A DNA stretch of 9,028 bases from Bacteroidales bacterium UBA6340 (GTDB lineage: Bacteria; Bacteroidota; Bacteroidia; Bacteroidales; Paludibacteraceae): the NCBI GenBank assembly GCA_002440265.1, contig DJSG01000002.1:1-9028 (forward strand), written 5' to 3'. Below, in pieces: positions 5,758 to 9,028 of the stretch. The position numbers were made by a program, and so were the translations under genes. The first letter of the stretch is position 1, and the number at the start of each line of letters is the position of its first letter. The notes below the pieces were generated by a model. That model had not been told where the DNA came from and ran no database searches. It saw nothing but the letters and a program-made list of their open reading frames with translations.

Positions 5758-6222
5758 ATGAAACGAGCCATTTTCCCGGGGAGTTTTGACCCCTTTACCA
5801 TTGGTCATTATGACATCGTGATGCGCGGACTGACCATATTCGACGAGATAGTAATCGGCATTGGTCGCAACAGCACCAAGAAAGAGACATTTCCTATTCG
5901 GGAACGGTTGGATGCCATACAGCGCATCTTTGCCGACGAACCGCGTGTGAGCGTGGAGATATATGATTGCCTGACCGTGGACTTCGCCGCACAACACGAA
6001 GCACACTGTATCATTCGTGGCGTGCGCTGCGTGGAAGACTTTGAGTATGAGCGTAATATGGCAGAAGCGAACAAGCAACTCGGCGGCATAGAGACCGTGC
6101 TCCTGTACACACGTCCGGAGTATGCACATATATCGTCCACATTGGTACGCGACCTGTATTCGTACAACAAAGATATTTCTTCCTTCTTGCCTGCAAAAAA
6201 GAAGAAGGTCAGTAATAAGTAA
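5758..6222 (+). CDS. coaD: pantetheine-phosphate adenylyltransferase
   Basis: Transfers AMP from ATP to 4'-phosphopantetheine to form dephospho-CoA, the next-to-last step of coenzyme A synthesis, in the cytoplasm. The 154 residues are the normal length. Visible motifs are the nucleotidyltransferase signature GSFDPFTIGH at 8-17 with the TxGH histidine (His17), Lys41/Lys42 in the STKK loop, IRGVR at 86-90, DFEYE at 94-98 and the ISSTLVR motif at 125-131. The four last residues VSNK and the TAA stop fall in an AT-rich micro-repeat. It lies 24 bases after the YigZ-like gene and 15 before the S41 protease gene, probably in one transcript from the promoter at 5281. Start ATG at 5758 gives the expected MKRAIFPGSF opening. 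Confidence 0.97.
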   Translation: MKRAIFPGSFDPFTIGHYDIVMRGLTIFDEIVIGIGRNSTKKETFPIRERLDAIQRIFADEPRVSVEIYDCLTVDFAAQHEAHCIIRGVRCVEDFEYERNMAEANKQLGGIETVLLYTRPEYAHISSTLVRDLYSYNKDISSFLPAKKKKVSNK

Positions 6223-6237
6223 TGGTTAATAGTTAAT
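6211..6237 (+). repeat. AT-rich micro-repeat between coaD and the S41 protease gene
   Basis: AGTAATAAGTAAT is followed by GGTTAATAGTTAAT, two related blocks built from GTAAT or GTTAAT units. It covers the last three coaD codons, its stop and the whole 15-base gap to the next ATG. Similar motifs recur at 8850-8892. I recall such GTTAATAGTTAAT strings as common in Bacteroidota intergenic DNA. The A/T richness before the ATG may help translation start in the absence of a Shine-Dalgarno site. Confidence 0.6.
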
Positions 6238-7788
6238 ATGAAGAGGTTGCTAATTCTTTGTATGTCTGTCGTTTGCGGACTGTCCGCTTATGCCGAGACC
6301 AAGACTACACGCATAGACAAGAACCTGACCATCTACACCGACGTGATGCGTCAGTTGGATATGAACTACGTGGATACGCTCAACTATGACGACCTCATTG
6401 AGGTGAGTATCAATCAGATGCTGCGCCGTGTGGACCCATACACGGTTTATATACCCAAGCGCGAGGACGAGAGCCTGCGTATGATGACCACCGGCAAGTA
6501 CGGCGGTATAGGAGCCATGATTATGCAGCGCGATACGGCTGTGTATGTGAGCGAGCCTTACGAGAGCAACCCTGCGCAACAAGCAGGTCTGCGGGCTGGG
6601 GACAGGTTCGTTACTGTGGATGGTATGGATTGTACCCGCAAGAATACCCAACAGGTATCAGAGAAACTGCGCGGTAAAGCGGGTACCACATTGTCTATCA
6701 CGGTAGAGCGCAACGGTGAGTTGCTGACACGTGAGGTTACCCGCCGTGATATCCATATACCGCCTGTGGGCTATGCCGCTGTCATGGAAGACTCGATAGG
6801 CTATATTGCTTTTACGGAGTTCACCACCAATTCGGCACAAGAGTTCCTGATGGCACTTGACAGTATGGTGCAGCACAGGGGTATTCGCCGGCTGGTGATA
6901 GACTTGCGCAGTAATGGCGGGGGCGTGATTGACGAAGCGATACAGATGGTCAGTTATTTCGTGCCGCGCGGTACGGAAGTGGTGTCCACACGTGGTAAGG
7001 TGGAGCAGAACTGCCGCTCCTACAAGACACAGACACCGCCTATCTACCCCAATATGCCCATTGCCGTGTTGGTGGACGAGCAGTCGGCATCGTCTGCCGA
7101 GATTGTGGCAGGCGGCTTGCAAGACCTCAAGCGTGCCACCCTGTTGGGACAACGTACTTTCGGCAAAGGGCTGGTGCAGAATATCCGTCCCATCGCGTAT
7201 GGCGGACACTTGAAGGTTACGACCTCCAAGTATTATCTGCCTTCGGGGCGTTGTATTCAGGCGATAGACTATGCCGAGCGCCAACGGGGTAATGAACTGA
7301 AGAAAGATACGGCGGGAGGTATCCTGCCCGACATTGTACTGACAGACTCACAGAAAGTGGATGTATGTTATTCGCTCTATAGGCAGAATATGTTCTTCGA
7401 CTATGCCACCCGTTATCGCAATATGCATGATACGATTGCACCTGCAACAGAGTTCACCATCACAGATGAAGACATAGAGGACTTTTGCCGCTTCTTGGAC
7501 GAGAAGAAGTTCACGTATGAGACAGAGACAGGACGCTATTTCCGTGAGTTGGTGAAGATGGCAGAGAATGAGGACCTTGACTCTACCCTACTCTCTGATT
7601 TGCGTGCATGGCAGCCACGCCTGACTGTTGACTACCGCACGGCTATACAGCGCAACCGCCAAGAGGTGGAGGAGTTATTGGGTTCGGAGATAGTGAAACG
7701 CTATTACTATCAGCGTGGCAACTATGCTTATATGCTCCGCTTCGACCCTGAACTACAGCGTGCCATAGAAGAGGTGAAGAAACAGTGA
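6238..7788 (+). CDS. exported S41-family C-terminal processing peptidase with PDZ domain
   Basis: A periplasmic serine protease of the CtpA/Tsp type that trims or degrades proteins from their C-termini. Residues 1-19 (MKRLLILCMSVVCGLSAYA) form a signal peptide with likely cleavage after AYA. A PDZ domain spans roughly 88-170 (YGGIGAMI to REVTRRDI, with QQAGLRAGDR). The S41 catalytic domain follows: DLRSNGGGV at 222-230, nucleophile Ser285 in DEQSASSAEI, and Lys310 in TFGKG. The Ser-Lys spacing of 25 agrees with E. coli Tsp. About 150 residues after the core (370-516) are helical and charged, without a motif I recognise. Of 516 residues in total, length fits Bacteroidota S41 proteases. The motif SASSAE differs slightly from the usual SASASE, but the nucleophile position is kept. 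It starts 15 bases after coaD and probably shares its transcript. Confidence 0.93.
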   Translation: MKRLLILCMSVVCGLSAYAETKTTRIDKNLTIYTDVMRQLDMNYVDTLNYDDLIEVSINQMLRRVDPYTVYIPKREDESLRMMTTGKYGGIGAMIMQRDTAVYVSEPYESNPAQQAGLRAGDRFVTVDGMDCTRKNTQQVSEKLRGKAGTTLSITVERNGELLTREVTRRDIHIPPVGYAAVMEDSIGYIAFTEFTTNSAQEFLMALDSMVQHRGIRRLVIDLRSNGGGVIDEAIQMVSYFVPRGTEVVSTRGKVEQNCRSYKTQTPPIYPNMPIAVLVDEQSASSAEIVAGGLQDLKRATLLGQRTFGKGLVQNIRPIAYGGHLKVTTSKYYLPSGRCIQAIDYAERQRGNELKKDTAGGILPDIVLTDSQKVDVCYSLYRQNMFFDYATRYRNMHDTIAPATEFTITDEDIEDFCRFLDEKKFTYETETGRYFRELVKMAENEDLDSTLLSDLRAWQPRLTVDYRTAIQRNRQEVEELLGSEIVKRYYYQRGNYAYMLRFDPELQRAIEEVKKQ

Positions 7789-7790
7789 TA

Positions 7791-7833
7791 TTCCGTACCC
7801 ATATTACGGAAATACATACCCGCATTACTTTTT
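7791..7833 (+). terminator. possible terminator after the S41 protease gene
   Basis: TTCCGTA (7791-7797) and TACGGAA (7805-7811) form a perfect 7-base inverted repeat with a 7-base loop, beginning two bases after the stop codon. The nearest T-run (CTTTTT) is about 17 bases further on, too far for a classic intrinsic terminator. It may instead protect the 3' end or mark the transcript end weakly. Confidence 0.35.
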
Positions 7834-7845
7834 AAGGCATTTTGT

Positions 7846-7877
7846 TTTGGTGCCGAGGAAATTATATTGTACTTTTG
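7846..7877 (+). promoter_or_regulatory. promoter of the AraC-family regulator gene
   Basis: TTTG at 7846-7849, a 20-base spacer, then TACTTTTG at 7870-7877. Both boxes fit the Bacteroidota consensus with ideal spacing. Transcription would start near 7883, giving a leader of about 30 bases before the ATG at 7913. Confidence 0.78.
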
Positions 7878-7894
7878 CAGTGCAAAGCAGTACA
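7868..7894. promoter_or_regulatory. dyad overlapping the AraC gene -7 box and start site
   Basis: TGTACT (7868-7873) pairs with AGTACA (7889-7894), and inside it TTTGCA (7874-7879) pairs with TGCAAA (7881-7886) around a single G. Two extra bases (GC, 7887-7888) interrupt the right arm. The dyad covers the whole -7 box and the probable +1, a good place for a repressor or autoregulatory site. In DNA this is 12 matched pairs; most of the left arm lies upstream of +1, so an RNA hairpin is unlikely. Confidence 0.5.
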
Positions 7895-7912
7895 AGTATA
7901 TAGTATATCAAG

Positions 7913-8815
7913 ATGCAGTCACCAGAGCAACATATCACTACCATACAGGAGTACAACGACATCTGCGGCTTCAAGACCATGCACCCGCAAGTGGCGTTTG
8001 TGCGGTTTGACAAACATTCCAAACACTTGCCGGCGGGCGTGCGCTATGTATATGATTTCTACAGCATCTGGCTGAAAGAAACTAAGGGCTGTATTCTCAA
8101 CTACGGCAGAACACAATATGACTACGACTGCGAGACGATTGTCAGTATGGCACCCGGGCAGGAAGTGGAAGTGGCATACAATGCCCCCGCTTTGCCACGT
8201 TGTGTAGGCATACTGTTTCATCCCGATTTTATTCACGGCACGACACTCGAAAAGAAGATGCGCGACTACTCGTTCTTCTCGTATGCCAGCAACGAGGCGT
8301 TGCACCTGTCGGAGGACGAGGTGGTGGTAGTGAAAAGCTGTATGCATATCATTGACATTGAGTTGCAGCACCCCATTGACAAATTCTCGCGCCGACTGAT
8401 AATCACCAACATAGAACTGCTCTTGGACTACTGCCTACGCTTCTACGAGCGGCAATTTATCACCCGTCAGGATATGAACATCACGGCGATTTCCCGCTTC
8501 TGTGAGTTGCTTGACGAATACATCAACTCAGGCAAGACCGTCACCGACGGCATACCGACCGTGAAGTATTTTGCCGACCGCATACACCTGTCGCCCAACT
8601 ATTTCGGCGATATGGTGAAAGCCGAGACGGGAAAGAGCGCACAGGAATACATCGCCCTGCGGCTGTTCGAATACGCCAAACGACAACTGCAAAGCCCCGA
8701 ACTGACCATCAAGGAAGTGGCGATGCAGACCGGCTTCCAACACCCGCAACACTTTGTGCGCTTTTTCAAGCGGCACGCAGGCATTACACCGACGGAATAC
8801 AGGAAAGCAAACTAA
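7913..8815 (+). CDS. AraC/XylS-family transcriptional regulator
   Basis: A 300-residue regulator with the double helix-turn-helix of the AraC family at the C-terminus. The first HTH is about 217-236 (VKYFADRIHLSPNYFGDMVK), and the second lies at about 265-288 (TIKEVAMQTGFQHPQHFVRFFKR). The family ending GITPTEYRK is at 290-298. The N-terminal 190 residues contain a cupin-like stretch (around 30-100, with GCILNYGRTQYDY and APGQEVEVAYNAP) expected to sense a ligand that I cannot name. It is followed after 77 bases by an exported flavodoxin gene in the same direction. Regulator-flavodoxin neighbours are frequent in Bacteroidales as I recall, so the flavodoxin is its likely target. It has its own consensus promoter with a dyad over the -7 box, hinting at autoregulation. 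ATG at 7913 is chosen because it fits the mapped promoter. Confidence 0.92.
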   Translation: MQSPEQHITTIQEYNDICGFKTMHPQVAFVRFDKHSKHLPAGVRYVYDFYSIWLKETKGCILNYGRTQYDYDCETIVSMAPGQEVEVAYNAPALPRCVGILFHPDFIHGTTLEKKMRDYSFFSYASNEALHLSEDEVVVVKSCMHIIDIELQHPIDKFSRRLIITNIELLLDYCLRFYERQFITRQDMNITAISRFCELLDEYINSGKTVTDGIPTVKYFADRIHLSPNYFGDMVKAETGKSAQEYIALRLFEYAKRQLQSPELTIKEVAMQTGFQHPQHFVRFFKRHAGITPTEYRKAN

Positions 8816-8846
8816 GACCTCCCATAACCCCTCCAGAGGAGGGGAA
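8816..8846. repeat. GGAGGGG hairpin repeat, copy 2
   Basis: CCCCTCC (8828-8834), AGA, GGAGGGG (8838-8844): a perfect 7-base inverted repeat starting as GACCTCCC directly after the AraC stop codon. It matches copy 1 (2106-2140) in orientation and in the opening block, with one base changed in the lead-in and a shorter centre. There is no U-run after the hairpin, so it is not a clear intrinsic terminator, although a strong GC stem at this place could still end or protect the transcript. Confidence 0.7.
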
Positions 8847-8849
8847 TAA

Positions 8850-8892
8850 GTTGAGAGTTGAGAGAAGTTTAGAAGTAATAAGTTTATAGTTT
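8850..8892 (+). repeat. AT-rich micro-repeats upstream of the flavodoxin gene
   Basis: GTTGAGA occurs twice in tandem (8850-8863), followed by degenerate units AGTTTAGA, AGTAATA and AGTTTATAGTTTA up to the flavodoxin ATG. The style matches the 6211-6237 repeat. I see no TAnnTTTG promoter box here, so the flavodoxin gene may be transcribed from the AraC promoter or from a site not recognised. Confidence 0.55.
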
Positions 8893-9028
8893 ATGGATAT
8901 GAAACGTTTAATTCTAACAATCGTAACGATTATGGCTATTGCAAATGTGAATGCAGCCGACAAAGTGCTGGTTGCATATTTCTCCGCCACGGGAACAACC
9001 AAAGCCGTGGCAGAACAGATTGCGCTCG
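8893..9028 (+). CDS. exported flavodoxin (5' part, cut by window edge)
   Basis: The first 45 codons of a flavodoxin-like protein are present. Residues 1 to about 21 form a signal peptide (basic MDMKR, then hydrophobic LILTIVTIMAIA, then ANVNAA). The mature part starts with KVLVAYFSATGTTKAVAEQIA, where SATGTTK is the FMN phosphate-binding loop of flavodoxins. ATG at 8893 or the second ATG at 8899 could be the start; the second gives the more typical MKRL opening. Flavodoxins are usually cytoplasmic, so the leader implies a periplasmic or envelope form, as I recall being seen in other Bacteroidales. It likely transfers electrons to an exported reductase. The C-terminal part is outside the window. 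Confidence 0.82.
   Translation, partial: MDMKRLILTIVTIMAIANVNAADKVLVAYFSATGTTKAVAEQIAL

Noticed and set aside
5278..6129. Open minus-strand frame of 283 codons across the YigZ-like gene and coaD
   Set aside because: Antisense to two genes with clear motifs; the translation looks like low-complexity shadow sequence and matches no family I know.

Overview
The window reads as a chromosomal segment from a Bacteroidota (Bacteroidales) genome. The evidence is the promoter type: several genes are preceded by the TAnnTTTG -7 motif typical of this phylum, and two of these have a TTG or TTTG box exactly 20 bases upstream. Shine-Dalgarno sites are weak or absent, and intergenic regions carry GGAGGGG hairpins and short AT-rich micro-repeats that I recall as common in this group. 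I cannot name the genus with confidence; something near Prevotella or Bacteroides is plausible.

Left half (226-5224): a lipid-alcohol oxidation module. From left to right it holds a long-chain acyl-CoA ligase (226-1872, minus), a TetR-family regulator (2259-2861, minus), and a divergently transcribed pair, a short-chain dehydrogenase (3005-3847) and an ALDH3-type aldehyde dehydrogenase (3854-5224), 6 bases apart. Read as a pathway, the enzymes could take a hydrophobic alcohol to an aldehyde, then an acid, then an acyl-CoA. The main finding is that the ligase promoter and the SDR promoter are near copies of each other on opposite strands. They share an 18-base dyad with core GAAC-N4-GTTC, an identical TACCTTTG box at the same distance, and an identical CCGGTATT at the probable start of transcription. 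The dyad is the obvious candidate operator of the TetR protein lying between them, so all three enzymes appear to form one regulon.

Middle (5335-7788): three plus-strand genes, closely spaced: a shortened YigZ/IMPACT-family protein, coaD (pantetheine-phosphate adenylyltransferase), and an exported S41 PDZ-protease. They share a strong promoter at 5281-5311, with a perfect dyad filling the spacer. The YigZ-like gene has lost its usual C-terminal domain and ends inside a 14-base tandem repeat.

Right end (7913-9028): an AraC-family regulator with its own consensus promoter, a dyad over the -7 box, a second copy of the GGAGGGG hairpin right after its stop codon, and the start of an exported flavodoxin cut by the window edge.

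Non-coding structure worth noting: a minus-strand intrinsic terminator after the ligase whose stem is continuous only in the minus-strand RNA, three tandem 22-base repeats between the TetR and ligase genes, and several dyads in promoters. I saw no tRNA, rRNA, insertion sequence or CRISPR array.
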